In this document: positions 1-11,694 of the stretch, piece after piece | How positions within the stretch are numbered: position 1 is the first letter of the stretch | Layout of the letters: the number at the start of each line of letters is the position of its first letter | Assembly: GCA_902603905.1 (NCBI GenBank) | Contig: CACKWM010000007.1 | Coordinates: forward strand, 1 to 41,984 | DNA from: an uncultured Pelagibacteraceae bacterium | Lineage (GTDB): Bacteria > Pseudomonadota > Alphaproteobacteria > Pelagibacterales > Pelagibacteraceae | Direction of reading: 5' to 3' | Length of the DNA: 41,984 nt | Notes under the pieces: generated by a model | Databases searched by the model: none | The model's input: the letters and a program-made list of their open reading frames with translations, nothing else | What the model was told of the DNA's origin: nothing | Translations under genes and position numbers: made by a program

Positions 1-32
1 AGAAAAAAATACGAAAATAAAATAAGAAAATA

Positions 33-833
33 ATGAAAAGCCTAAGCAGATATAAACAAGACTATAATGAAAATGGCTTTATATATCCTGTTAAAATAAT
101 TTCAATTGAAGAAGCAAAAAAACATAGAGAAATATTAGAAAATACTGAAAAAGTTTTAGGCAATATGCATTACCAATCAAAAATACATACAATTTTAAAG
201 TCAGCTTATGAACTTGCTACACATCAAAATATTTTAGATATCGTAGAAAAAGTAATAGGCCCAAACATTTTACTTCATAATACCACTTACATAATAAAAG
301 AACCTCAAACGCCAGCATTTGTAAGTTGGCATCAAGATTTAACTTACTGGGGTTTTAGTCATGATGATCAGGTCTCAGTTTGGTTGGCATTATCAGATGC
401 AGATGAAACTAGTGGAGCGATGTACATGATACCAGGAAGTCATTTAGAAGGAAAAAAAGAACATATAAAAATAGAAGATAAAAATAATGTACTTTTTCAA
501 AACCAAAGGGTTCAAAAATTTGATGAAAGTAAAAAAACCTTATGTTCTCTTAAAGCAGGAGAAGCATCATTTCACCATGGATGGACAATTCATTCATCTA
601 TGCCAAATAAAAGCTATGATCGAAGAATAGGATTTAATATTCAATACGTTGCAACTCACGTAAAACAAATGAAAAATGATACTGATACAGCAATATGCGT
701 AAGGGGTATCGACAAATATAATAATTTTGGTATTGATATACCTGCAGTTTCTGATGAATTAGATCCAACAAACGTTGCAAAACAAAAAGAATTGCAGGAA
801 AAATATAAATCAATAGCTTCATCAAGAAACTAA
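33..833 (+). CDS. Phytanoyl-CoA dioxygenase (PhyH) family Fe(II)/2-oxoglutarate oxygenase
   Basis: A 266-aa non-haem iron dioxygenase of the PhyH superfamily, which hydroxylates or halogenates small or CoA/carrier-bound substrates using 2-oxoglutarate and O2. The iron facial triad is visible: H100 and D102 in SWHQD, with distal H187 in the IHSSMPN segment. The arginine pair at 197-198 (DRRIGF) is placed where 2-oxoglutarate is bound. No signal peptide, so cytoplasmic. It is the first gene of a same-strand run and ends 7 nt before the crotonase gene, so the two may work on one substrate. The substrate cannot be read from sequence; family assignment is solid, function open. Confidence 0.85.
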   Translation: MKSLSRYKQDYNENGFIYPVKIISIEEAKKHREILENTEKVLGNMHYQSKIHTILKSAYELATHQNILDIVEKVIGPNILLHNTTYIIKEPQTPAFVSWHQDLTYWGFSHDDQVSVWLALSDADETSGAMYMIPGSHLEGKKEHIKIEDKNNVLFQNQRVQKFDESKKTLCSLKAGEASFHHGWTIHSSMPNKSYDRRIGFNIQYVATHVKQMKNDTDTAICVRGIDKYNNFGIDIPAVSDELDPTNVAKQKELQEKYKSIASSRN

Positions 834-840
834 TTAAAAT

Positions 841-1614
841 ATGAATGTTTCAGTAAAAAATTTAGGCAATGGTATAAAAAATGTAAAAATTAATGATCCA
901 AAAACTTATAATTCATTATCTTTTGCAACTTTAAGATCTCTTTTAAATACTTTCAAAAAACTTGATAAAGATAACACTACCAAAGTAATAATTTTAGAAG
1001 GTGCTGGAAAAGGCTTTAGCGCTGGTCATAATTTAAAAGAAGTAAAAAGTTTAAAAAAAAGATCAAAATATCTTAAACTATTTAATCTTTGTTCAAAGTT
1101 AATGCTTCAGATAGTTGAAGGAAGAAAACCAGTTATAGCAAAAGTTCATGGAGCAGCTTATGCGGCTGGATGCCAACTAGCAACAAGTTGTGATTTGGCC
1201 TACAGCACTAAGGATGCAACATTTGCAACACCTGGAGTTAACATTGGATTATTTTGCAGCACACCAATGGTTGCTGTTAGTAGAAAAATTAGCAGAAAAA
1301 GAATGATGAAAATGCTTTTAACAGGTGAACCTATTAACGCAAAATATGCAAAGGAAATAGGATTGATTAATGATTGTTTTTCAAAATCAAATCTTAACAA
1401 AGAAGTTTTAAAGGTTGCAAAAACAATTGCTTCTAAATCAAATTTAACAATAAAAATTGGAAAGCAAGCGTTTTATAAACAATTAGAAATGCCTTTAAGA
1501 AAAGCTTATGCATATACAAGCAGGATGATGACTTTAAATATGATGTCTATAGATGCTCATGAGGGAATATCAGCGTTTCTAAATAAGAGAAAACCTAAAT
1601 GGAAAAATAAATGA
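841..1614 (+). CDS. Enoyl-CoA hydratase/isomerase family protein, ECHDC3-like
   Basis: A 257-aa crotonase-fold protein. The CoA-binding/oxyanion-hole segment GFSAGHNLKE (about 58-67) and the second motif AAGCQLATSCDLA (108-120) are present. The two glutamates that catalyse hydration in classical enoyl-CoA hydratases are replaced, by Q112 in AAGCQ and by G132 in ATPGVNIGLF. This combination, with the following FCSTP, resembles the ECHDC3 branch of the family, whose reaction is poorly defined. It follows the PhyH gene by 7 nt and overlaps the next gene by 4 nt (ATGA), suggesting co-translation. Annotating it as a plain enoyl-CoA hydratase would probably be wrong. Confidence 0.85.
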   Translation: MNVSVKNLGNGIKNVKINDPKTYNSLSFATLRSLLNTFKKLDKDNTTKVIILEGAGKGFSAGHNLKEVKSLKKRSKYLKLFNLCSKLMLQIVEGRKPVIAKVHGAAYAAGCQLATSCDLAYSTKDATFATPGVNIGLFCSTPMVAVSRKISRKRMMKMLLTGEPINAKYAKEIGLINDCFSKSNLNKEVLKVAKTIASKSNLTIKIGKQAFYKQLEMPLRKAYAYTSRMMTLNMMSIDAHEGISAFLNKRKPKWKNK

Positions 1615-2078
1615 GCGATGATCAAATAAAAGAAATTCTTAAACATTCAAAAACAATTGCAATGATTGGAGTAAGTTCAGAAAAAAAAGGAGAAGATCCA
1701 AAAAATTTAAAAAGAAAACCTGCAAATGTTGTAATGAAATATATGCAGGATTTTGGATATAAAGTATTTCCAGTCAATCCTTTTGCTGAGGGTGAAGTAA
1801 TAAATGGAGAAACAGTAGTTGCAAGTTTAGATAAGATTTCTGAAAAAATAGATATTGTTGATATCTTTCGACCTTCAAAAGAAACACCTGGATTTGCTAA
1901 CGAAGCAGTTAAAATTGGAAGCAAAGTTATATGGCTACAGTATGGAATTCAAAATGATGAAGCAAAAAAAATTGCTGAAAAAAATAAAATTCAATATGTT
2001 TCTAACAGATGTATAAAACAGGAGTATCAAAAACTATTTCAAAAAGCTAATCCAGTATTTCCAGCTCTTAAAAATTAG
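1611..2078 (+). CDS. CoA-binding domain protein (YccU/CoA_binding_2 type)
   Basis: A 155-aa single-domain Rossmann protein of the CoA_binding_2 family, related to the nucleotide-binding domain of succinyl-CoA synthetase. Visible signatures are the N-terminal TIAMIGVSSE loop, the central VFPVNP strand, the DIVDIFRPS segment and the C-terminal RCIKQEY motif. Length is normal for stand-alone members. These proteins bind CoA but have no agreed enzymatic role. Its ATG overlaps the crotonase stop codon by 4 nt and the next gene begins 7 nt later, so it sits within an apparent acyl-CoA-related operon. Confidence 0.85.
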   Translation: MSDDQIKEILKHSKTIAMIGVSSEKKGEDPKNLKRKPANVVMKYMQDFGYKVFPVNPFAEGEVINGETVVASLDKISEKIDIVDIFRPSKETPGFANEAVKIGSKVIWLQYGIQNDEAKKIAEKNKIQYVSNRCIKQEYQKLFQKANPVFPALKN

Positions 2079-2085
2079 TAATTAA

Positions 2086-2655
2086 ATGAAAAAAGTTTTT
2101 TTAGTTTACGGACACTATAATGAAAAATCATTTAATGCAGCAATTAGAGATACTTTTATTAAAACTGCAAAAGAAAATGGTAATGAAGTAGATTGTGTTG
2201 ATTTGTATAAAGAAAAATTTAACCCAGTTTTTGCCGGTGAAGAACCAGACGAAGTTGTAATTGATCACCAAAAAAGAATAGAAAAATCAGATACAATTGT
2301 TTTAATTGCACCCATATGGAATTTTAGAATGCCAGCCATCTTAGAAGGATGGATTGATAAAGTTTTAGCACCACCTTGGGCATTTAAATTTAAAAAATTG
2401 TTTGGAAATTATGGTTATCCATTAGGAAACTTAAAAGGAAAAAAAGCAATTGTTTTTTGTACGTATGGATCTCCACAATTTGCAATCAGGACTTTTTTTT
2501 TAAATATGCCAACTAAAAGATTAAGAAGAGGTGTATTTAATATATGTGGAATAACAGATGTAGTTTATAAAAGATATTTTGCAGTGCCATTTGTTTCAGA
2601 TCAAAAAAGAGAAAAATTTTTGGAAGATGTTAAAAAAACTGCAATGAAATTATAA
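2086..2655 (+). CDS. Flavodoxin-fold NAD(P)H oxidoreductase (Flavodoxin_2/NQO-like)
   Basis: A 189-aa protein with a flavodoxin-like fold of the NAD(P)H:quinone-oxidoreductase/KefF/MdaB group. It begins with KVFLVYGHYNEKSFN, the phosphate-binding loop for FMN or FAD, and carries the APIWNFRMPAILEGWIDKVL segment typical of Flavodoxin_2. Members pass two electrons from NAD(P)H to quinones or similar acceptors. It starts 7 nt after the CoA-binding gene and ends 1 nt before the AlgH-like gene. No membrane segment or signal peptide. The physiological acceptor is unknown. Confidence 0.8.
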   Translation: MKKVFLVYGHYNEKSFNAAIRDTFIKTAKENGNEVDCVDLYKEKFNPVFAGEEPDEVVIDHQKRIEKSDTIVLIAPIWNFRMPAILEGWIDKVLAPPWAFKFKKLFGNYGYPLGNLKGKKAIVFCTYGSPQFAIRTFFLNMPTKRLRRGVFNICGITDVVYKRYFAVPFVSDQKREKFLEDVKKTAMKL

Positions 2656-2656
2656 A

Positions 2657-3288
2657 ATGAAATTTTTTTTTTATATATTTTCTTTAGCATTAGTTTTAAA
2701 TCTTTATTCACCAATAAATGCAGATCCTTGGCCAAAAAATTATTATAAAGGAAAATTTTATGACAGTGTTAAAGATTTTTTTTTAGTTTCTAATAAAACA
2801 ATGCAAGATCCAAGATTTAAAAAAACAGTTATAGTTATGCTTGATAATGATCAAGAAGGATCTTGGGGTCTAGTGATAAACAAACCTTTAACTACAGTTT
2901 CTCTAGGGTCGTTGATTCACAAATCAAAAAAAATGACCAACAAACAAAAAGAACTTTTTAATGTTAAAATACCTATATATTGGGGAGGACCAATTAATCA
3001 AAATAAAATTTTAATATTACATTCTGAAGATTACAAAAGTGAAACAACAAAAAAATTTAAAAAATTATCTATAAGTAGCGATTACAAAATTTTATTTGAA
3101 ATTGCAAAAAATAATGGCCCCAAAAAAAGCCTTGTTATATTAGGAATTTCATCATGGGGACCAGGTCAGCTAGAAGGTGAAATGGAAAAGGAAAAATGGT
3201 TTTTATCAGAAATTGATACAGATATAATTTTTGAAATCGATAATGAAAAAAAGTGGTTAAAGGCTATTAATAGTGGTTTTATACGTCT

Positions 3289-3292
<4 letters not shown>
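2657..3292 (+). CDS. YqgE/AlgH family protein with a signal peptide
   Basis: A 211-aa protein whose body matches the YqgE/AlgH (DUF179, UPF0301) family: MQDPRFKKTVIVML, SWGLVINKPL, YWGGPIN and the GISSWGPGQLEGEM segment. Unusually, the family domain is preceded by about 35 extra residues starting with a clear Sec signal peptide (MKFFFYIFSLALVLNLYSPINA, predicted cut after INA). Most AlgH proteins are cytoplasmic. The gene overlaps the next one by 4 nt, and that product also has an N-terminal membrane segment, so both probably act in the cell envelope. Family function is unknown despite the AlgH name. Confidence 0.85.
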
Positions 3293-6264
<2,972 letters not shown>

Positions 6265-6265
<1 letters not shown>

Positions 6266-7014
6266 TGAAAATATTAGTAGCAGTAAAAAGAGTTATTGAT
6301 TACAACGTTCAAGTTAGAGTTAAAGAAGATGGTACAGGCGTTGTTACTGACAATGTAAAAATGTCGACTAATCCACCTGATGACAATGCAATAGAAGAAG
6401 CAGTAAAAATAAAAGAGTCAGGTAAGGCTAAAGAAATTGTAGCCGTTACAGTAGGAGAAGAAAAAGCTCAAGAAACAGTTAGAAAGGCTTTAGCCGTTGG
6501 TGCTGATAGAGGTATTCATATTAAAGTTGATGGTATAATTGAACCACTTGCAGTTTCAAAAATTCTTCAAAAAATTGTCGAAAAAGAAAAACCAGATTTA
6601 GTTTTCATGGGCAAACAAGCTATAGATGATGACTGTAATCAAACAGGTCAAATGCTGAGTGCTTTATTAAATTGGCCACAGGCTACATTTGCATCAAAAA
6701 TTGAAGTTAAAGAAAACAAATTAGAAGTAATTCGTGAAGTCGATGAAGGATTAGAAACAATTGAAGTTAATGTGCCAGCAGTTGTTACTTGTGATTTAAG
6801 GTTGAATGAACCTCGATATGCATCATTGCCCAATATCATGAAAGCAAAAAAGAAACCAATAGAACAAATAAATGCATCAGATTTAGGAGTGGATACAAAA
6901 CAAAGAATTGAACAAATTAAAGTTGAAGAACCACCAAAAAGAAAAGCAGGCATTAAAGTAGCCAATGTTGCTGAGTTAGTGCAAAAACTTAAAAATGAGG
7001 CAAAGGTTATATAA
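6265..7014 (+). CDS. etfB: Electron transfer flavoprotein subunit beta
   Basis: A 249-aa ETF beta subunit, the AMP-binding half of the soluble carrier that takes electrons from flavin dehydrogenases. It shows the N-terminal [18 protein letters not shown], the [18 protein letters not shown] segment, [15 protein letters not shown] and the C-terminal recognition-loop region [17 protein letters not shown]. Length is typical. It overlaps the upstream dehydrogenase by 1 nt and the downstream etfA by 1 nt, indicating tight translational coupling and equal output of the subunits. Confidence 0.96.
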
Positions 7015-7967
7015 TGTCAGTATTATTAATAGCAGAGCATAACAATAAAGAGATTAGACCATTTACACTTAATGCAATTACAGCGGCATCACAAATCGAT
7101 TCTGATCTTCATGTACTCGTTGCTGGAAATAGTTGTCTAGACGTTGCAAAAGCTGTCTCTGAAGTACCATTAGTTAAAAAAGTTTTACATGTAGACGCTG
7201 CGCATTATGAAAATTTTCTTCCAGAAAACTTTGCTCCGTTGACTGTTAAAATTTCTAAAAATTATTCACATATTATTTGTTCAGCTAATACATTTGGAAA
7301 AAATTTAATGCCAAGGGTTGCTGCACTTTTAGATACTTCACAAGTTAGTGATATTATAAAAGTTGTATCTTCAGATACTTTTATAAGACCAATTTATGCT
7401 GGTAATGCATTTGCAACAGTTAAAAGTAATGATGTTAAAAAATGCGTAACCATAAGACCAACATCATTTGAGCCTGCGGCAACTTCAGGAGGTTCTGCAA
7501 CGGTTGAAAAAATAGATGGATCTGAAGAATCTAATATTTCTAAATTTATAAAAAGAGAAGAAGTTAAATCTGATAGACCAGAACTTGGAACTGCAAGAAT
7601 TGTAATTTCTGGTGGTAGAGGAATGCAAAGTGGAGATAATTTTAAACTAATTACAGCTATCGCAGATAAATTAAATGCAGCAATTGGCGCATCAAGAGCA
7701 GCAGTTGATGCTGGCTATATAACTAATGACCATCAAGTTGGTCAAACTGGAAAAGTAGTTGTTCCAGATTTGTATATAGCCGTTGGTATTTCAGGCGCAA
7801 TCCAACATCTTGCTGGAATGAAAGAAAGCAAAGTAATAGTTGCAATTAATAAAGATGGTGAAGCGCCAATATTTAGCGTTGCTGATTATGGCCTAGAAGC
7901 AGATTTGTTTGAGGCACTTCCACAATTTCTAGAAGAATTGAATAAATTAAACACTATACAAAAATAA
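7014..7967 (+). CDS. etfA: Electron transfer flavoprotein subunit alpha
   Basis: A 317-aa ETF alpha subunit that binds FAD. The C-terminal FAD domain is clear: VISGGRGMQSGDNF, ASRAAVDAGYI, the DHQVGQTGKVVVPDLY block and the AVGISGAIQHLAGM helix that covers the flavin. With EtfB it forms the heterodimer that shuttles electrons from the dehydrogenase upstream to the ETF-ubiquinone oxidoreductase encoded 23 nt downstream. Start codon overlaps the etfB stop by 1 nt. Confidence 0.96.
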   Translation: MSVLLIAEHNNKEIRPFTLNAITAASQIDSDLHVLVAGNSCLDVAKAVSEVPLVKKVLHVDAAHYENFLPENFAPLTVKISKNYSHIICSANTFGKNLMPRVAALLDTSQVSDIIKVVSSDTFIRPIYAGNAFATVKSNDVKKCVTIRPTSFEPAATSGGSATVEKIDGSEESNISKFIKREEVKSDRPELGTARIVISGGRGMQSGDNFKLITAIADKLNAAIGASRAAVDAGYITNDHQVGQTGKVVVPDLYIAVGISGAIQHLAGMKESKVIVAINKDGEAPIFSVADYGLEADLFEALPQFLEELNKLNTIQK

Positions 7968-7990
7968 CAAATACTGTAAAAAAATATCAT

Positions 7991-9610
7991 ATGTCCCGAG
8001 AAGTAATGGAATATGATGTTGTAATTGTTGGTGGTGGTCCATCAGGTTTAGCCACAGCGATTAAAATAAAACAGCTAGATGCAAATTTAAATGTTTGCTT
8101 GCTTGAAAAAGCTTCTGAAATTGGAGCACATATTTTAAGTGGCAATGTATTTGAAACAAAAGCCTTAGACGAGCTGATACCTAACTGGAAAGATTTAAAT
8201 GCTCCAGTAAAAACAAAAGTTAATAAAGAGAAATTTTTATTTTTAGGTAAAACAAAATCTTTAAGCTGGCCAACATGGCTACTACCTTCTGTTCAAAAAA
8301 ATCATAACAATTATATTATTAGTTTAGCTAATTTGTGTAGATGGTTAGCAGAACAAGCTGAAGCACTAGGAGTAGAAATATTTCCAGGATTTCCCGCGAG
8401 TGAAATTTTATATAATGAAGATGGATCAGTTAAAGGCATAGTTACTCAAGATATGGGGCTTGATAAAGAAGGAAATAAAAAAGATAGCTATGAACAAGGA
8501 ATGGAACTTCATGCAAAAGTAACAGTTTTTGCTGAGGGTTGTAGAGGACATTTGGGAAAAAAATTAATAAAAAAATTTGAATTAGATAAAGAAAAAGATC
8601 CACAACAATACGGAATAGGATTTAAAGAAATATGGGAAATTAAAGAAGAAAATCATCACGAAGGATTAGTTATGCATACCGCTGGTTGGCCTTTAGATAA
8701 TAAAACTTATGGAGGAAGTTTTGTTTATCATGCAGAAAACAAACAAGTGTTTCTTGGTTATGTAATAGGCTTAGATTACCAAAACCCCTATTTATCACCT
8801 TTTGATGAATTTCAAAGATTTAAAACTCATCCTTCAATAAAATCTATTATAAAGGATGGAAAAAGAATTTCTTACGGAGCAAGAGCTTTAATAGAAGGTG
8901 GATTACAAAGCTTGCCTAAAATGTATATGCCTGGTGCATTATTAATTGGTTGTGATGCTGGTACTTTAAATATGCCAAAAATTAAAGGATCACATACTGC
9001 AATGAAAAGTGGAATAATAGCAGCAGAAACTATAGTTGAAAGCTTAAAAGAAAATAAAGACTTATCCATTTATGAAGATAAATTTAAAAAAAGTTGGGTT
9101 TACAAAGAACTACATGCAGCAAGAAATGTTAAACCAAGCTTTAACTGGGGTTTAATTTTAGGAATAATTTTTACAGGTATAGACCAAATTTTGTTTAGAG
9201 GAAAATTACCTTTTACATTAAAGCATAAACATGCGGACCATCAAACTTTAAAACCTGCAAATGTTATGTCTAAAATTGATTATCCAAAGCCCGATAATGT
9301 AATTACTTTTGATAAAACTAGCTCAGTATATTTAACAGGAACAAATCATGCTGAAAATCAACCTGTTCATTTACAATTAAAAGATAAAGATTTACCAATT
9401 AAATACACTTTAGAAAAATTTGATGAACCTGCACAAAGATACTGTCCAGTTGGTGTATATGAAATTCAAAATGAAAATAATGTAGAAAAATTTGTTATAA
9501 ATTCTCAAAATTGCATTCATTGTAAAACTTGTGATATTAAAGAACCTTCACAAAATATAAATTGGGTCACTCCTGAAGGCGGAGGGGGTCCTAAATATGG
9601 TAATATGTAA
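7991..9610 (+). CDS. Electron transfer flavoprotein-ubiquinone oxidoreductase
   Basis: A 539-aa ETF-QO that oxidises reduced ETF and reduces membrane ubiquinone. It has an N-terminal FAD motif (YDVVIVGGGPSGLATAI), the GAHILSGNVFE segment, the LIGCDAGTLNMPKIKGSHTAMKSG block, and a C-terminal [4Fe-4S] region with CPVGVYEI followed by CIHCKTCDIKEP. A partly hydrophobic surface helix (about 385-400) may embed in the membrane. A second in-frame ATG at 8006 gives a start five residues later; I kept the first. Completes the dehydrogenase-EtfBA-quinone chain of this operon. Confidence 0.95.
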   Translation: MSREVMEYDVVIVGGGPSGLATAIKIKQLDANLNVCLLEKASEIGAHILSGNVFETKALDELIPNWKDLNAPVKTKVNKEKFLFLGKTKSLSWPTWLLPSVQKNHNNYIISLANLCRWLAEQAEALGVEIFPGFPASEILYNEDGSVKGIVTQDMGLDKEGNKKDSYEQGMELHAKVTVFAEGCRGHLGKKLIKKFELDKEKDPQQYGIGFKEIWEIKEENHHEGLVMHTAGWPLDNKTYGGSFVYHAENKQVFLGYVIGLDYQNPYLSPFDEFQRFKTHPSIKSIIKDGKRISYGARALIEGGLQSLPKMYMPGALLIGCDAGTLNMPKIKGSHTAMKSGIIAAETIVESLKENKDLSIYEDKFKKSWVYKELHAARNVKPSFNWGLILGIIFTGIDQILFRGKLPFTLKHKHADHQTLKPANVMSKIDYPKPDNVITFDKTSSVYLTGTNHAENQPVHLQLKDKDLPIKYTLEKFDEPAQRYCPVGVYEIQNENNVEKFVINSQNCIHCKTCDIKEPSQNINWVTPEGGGGPKYGNM

Positions 9611-10163
9611 ATATATTATTATAATTTTAAGTATAATTATTTATACTTACTTCCCACCAGCTTTTGCTGACTTTAATAAATTACAAAATATTAAGATCAC
9701 ACCCATGGACTTTTTATTAACAAGATTTGAGAATTTTTTTATTAAAAACCAGCATAAAATTTTGAGTAACAATCCCTTAATGATTTATTACGAGTCACTT
9801 AATTACAGTGTAGTTTATAAAAAAGGAAAAAGTATTGAAGTTGCTATAGAAGCTAAGATGAACCAAAATAGATACAAAAGAAAGAAATATTTTCCAAAGT
9901 TACCTGATTGCAACATTGTTAGAAATAAAATTTTTTATAACAAGTCAGGTTATACATTTTATAAAAGAAATAGAACCTATGATTTAGATGAAGAAGTGAT
10001 GAGGGAAATTCTAAAAAAATCTATTTATAATTTAGAAAACTTAGACGATGAACTAGCAAGTTTTTTAATTGATAAAACAAAAATAAGAGTAAACATTATT
10101 CATCCAAATCAAAATAAAAATTTTTCATGCTCAGGAAATATAGCGGATTTTGAATTAAGATAA
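9597..10163 (+). CDS. Secreted hypothetical protein
   Basis: A 188-aa protein I do not recognise. The N-terminus is strongly hydrophobic (about residues 4-22) and ends in PPAFA followed by Asp, a good Sec signal peptide. The mature part is basic, with many Lys, Asn and Tyr, and includes two cysteines (in LPDCNIV and FSCSGN) that could pair in the periplasm. It starts inside the ETF-QO gene (14-nt overlap) and ends by overlapping the convergent DUF2237 gene by 9 nt. Same-strand linkage to the ETF operon does not by itself show a shared function. Confidence 0.65.
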   Translation: MVICKYIIIILSIIIYTYFPPAFADFNKLQNIKITPMDFLLTRFENFFIKNQHKILSNNPLMIYYESLNYSVVYKKGKSIEVAIEAKMNQNRYKRKKYFPKLPDCNIVRNKIFYNKSGYTFYKRNRTYDLDEEVMREILKKSIYNLENLDDELASFLIDKTKIRVNIIHPNQNKNFSCSGNIADFELR

Positions 10164-10529
10164 ATCTATAGCGAATTTTTTTAATTTATCGATAGAAACA
10201 ACTTTAAGGGTATTTTCGTGTGTCTTTTTTAAGTAAATAGAACATCCTTTTCCTGCCTCTATTGCTCTTGCTACCCAACCTGCACATACACACCAACTAT
10301 CACCATCTTTTAGTCCTGGGAAGCCAAACTCAGGGTGCGGAGTAATTAAATCGTTACCTGCTTCTTTGCACCAGTTTAAAAATTGATCATTAACTTTAAC
10401 ACAAACTGTATGAAGACCATGATCATTTTCATCTGTGTTGCAACATCCATCTCTCAACCATCCTGTCAAAGGATCTTTAGAACACTCTTCTAAATCTTCA
10501 CCTAAAACATTTTTTTGAATATCACTCAT
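10155..10529 (-). CDS. DUF2237 family protein
   Basis: A 124-aa protein of family DUF2237, a small cysteine-rich family of unknown function. Hallmarks are NVLGEDLEECSKDPLTGW, the RDGCCNT motif, DHGLHTVCVKV and the GDSWCVCAGWVARAIEAG block. Length is typical for the family. Its ATG overlaps the hisI stop by 1 nt (TAATG on the minus strand), so it is translationally coupled to hisI. Conserved Cys/His residues could hold a metal, but that is inference. Confidence 0.85.
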   Translation of the reverse strand: MSDIQKNVLGEDLEECSKDPLTGWLRDGCCNTDENDHGLHTVCVKVNDQFLNWCKEAGNDLITPHPEFGFPGLKDGDSWCVCAGWVARAIEAGKGCSIYLKKTHENTLKVVSIDKLKKFAIDLS

Positions 10530-11017
10530 TAAATTTTTGTTGGATTAGGTTCGTCTTTATAAACTTTTTTTGGATCAAATTTTTTTTCTTCTTCTTCAAA
10601 CTTCATTTCTATTTGTCTCGCGTTATCAATTTTTCCTAGAGGTACAGATCTATAAAAGCAAGAACGATAACCGACGTGACAACTTGCGCCATCACCTATG
10701 TCAACACTTAGCCATACAGAATCTTGATCATCATCAATTCTTATTTCTTTAACATTTTGGATAAATCCACTGGTTTTCCCTTTGTGCCAAATCTGTTTTC
10801 TTGATCTGCTCCAATAATGAGCCTCTTTAGTTTCAATAGTTAACTTAAAAGCCTCAACATTCATGTAGGCATGCATAAGAATTTCCTTGGTTTTAGAACA
10901 TGTTGTAACTACTGGAATTAGACCATCATTATCAAATTTAGGTGATAACAGACTACCTTCCTCTATTTCAGCGACATTTTCTCTCTTTTTAAACATATAA
11001 TATTGATTATCTAACAT
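10529..11017 (-). CDS. hisI: Phosphoribosyl-AMP cyclohydrolase
   Basis: A 162-aa HisI catalysing hydrolysis of phosphoribosyl-AMP, the third step of histidine biosynthesis, in the cytoplasm. Visible motifs are HAYMNVEAF, the HYWSRSRKQIWHKG segment, SGFIQNV and ASCHVGYRSCFYR (C113, C120 as zinc ligands). The third zinc Cys of the archaeal enzyme lies in a D-C-D motif, which here reads D95-D96-D97. The HisE pyrophosphohydrolase domain is absent, as is usual for the separate HisI type. A second in-frame Met seven residues in is an alternative start. Divergent from folE with 56 nt between them. Confidence 0.92.
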   Translation of the reverse strand: MLDNQYYMFKKRENVAEIEEGSLLSPKFDNDGLIPVVTTCSKTKEILMHAYMNVEAFKLTIETKEAHYWSRSRKQIWHKGKTSGFIQNVKEIRIDDDQDSVWLSVDIGDGASCHVGYRSCFYRSVPLGKIDNARQIEMKFEEEEKKFDPKKVYKDEPNPTKI

Positions 11018-11052
11018 ATAAATGAATATATTAAATATTTTAAAATTAAGGA

Positions 11053-11073
11053 TTTATATATATAAAGCGCGCC
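11053..11073 (+). promoter_or_regulatory. AT palindrome and possible promoter of folE
   Basis: A perfect 14-nt palindrome, TTTATATATATAAA (11053-11066), is followed by GCGCGCC and directly by the folE ATG at 11074. The TATA-rich core would serve as a -10 element, which would place the transcript start at or very near the ATG. The only purine-rich ribosome-binding-like sequence (AAGGA, from 11048) lies about 21 nt upstream of the ATG, too far unless the palindrome folds. Either a leaderless or a folded leader is possible. Confidence 0.4.
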
Positions 11074-11679
11074 ATGAAATTAGTAAAAAGTGAAAATGAG
11101 AAGAGTTTAGATAATAAGATTACAGACGAGGAAGCTGAACAAGCTTTTGTTAAAATAATTAAATATATAGGTGAGGACCCAACAAGAGAGGGCCTACTAT
11201 CAACCCCTAAAAGATTAGTTAAAGCATTTAAAGAATATTTTAAAGGCTATAATGAGGATCCAGAAAAAATTTTAGCAAAAACTTTTGGAGATGTTGAAGG
11301 ATACGATGATATGGTTGTTCAAAAAAACATTTCATTACAAAGCCATTGTGAACATCATATGGCGCCAATCATTGGGGTAGCTCATGTTGCTTATATTCCA
11401 GGCGAAAGAGTAGTTGGATTAAGTAAGCTCGCGAGGGTTGTAGAGGTATTCTCAAAAAGATTGCAAACGCAAGAAAGACTAACCATGCAAATAGCAAAAA
11501 CTCTAATGAAAGCACTTGACGCTAAAGGTGTTGCGGTTTCAATAGATGCAACTCATCAATGCATGACTATGAGAGGAATTAAAAAAGAACAGGCTTCAAC
11601 TGTTACTAATTATTATTTAGGTAAATTTAAAGAAGATTTAAGTTATCAGAATAGATACTTGCGATTCATTGCAAAATAA
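11074..11679 (+). CDS. folE: GTP cyclohydrolase I
   Basis: A 201-aa GTP cyclohydrolase I (type IA), the first enzyme of folate biosynthesis, converting GTP to dihydroneopterin triphosphate. Zinc ligands are visible: C92 and H95 in HCEHHMAPI and C163 in THQCMTMRGIKK. The substrate region GERVVGLSKLARVVEVFSKR is complete. Length is normal for bacterial homodecamers. It starts a plus-strand run with acuI-like and lysR. Its folate pathway connects with the pab genes at 31655-34159 and with the folate-using dehydrogenase at 3833. Confidence 0.96.
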   Translation: MKLVKSENEKSLDNKITDEEAEQAFVKIIKYIGEDPTREGLLSTPKRLVKAFKEYFKGYNEDPEKILAKTFGDVEGYDDMVVQKNISLQSHCEHHMAPIIGVAHVAYIPGERVVGLSKLARVVEVFSKRLQTQERLTMQIAKTLMKALDAKGVAVSIDATHQCMTMRGIKKEQASTVTNYYLGKFKEDLSYQNRYLRFIAK

Positions 11680-11694
11680 AGTTTATATTATCGT

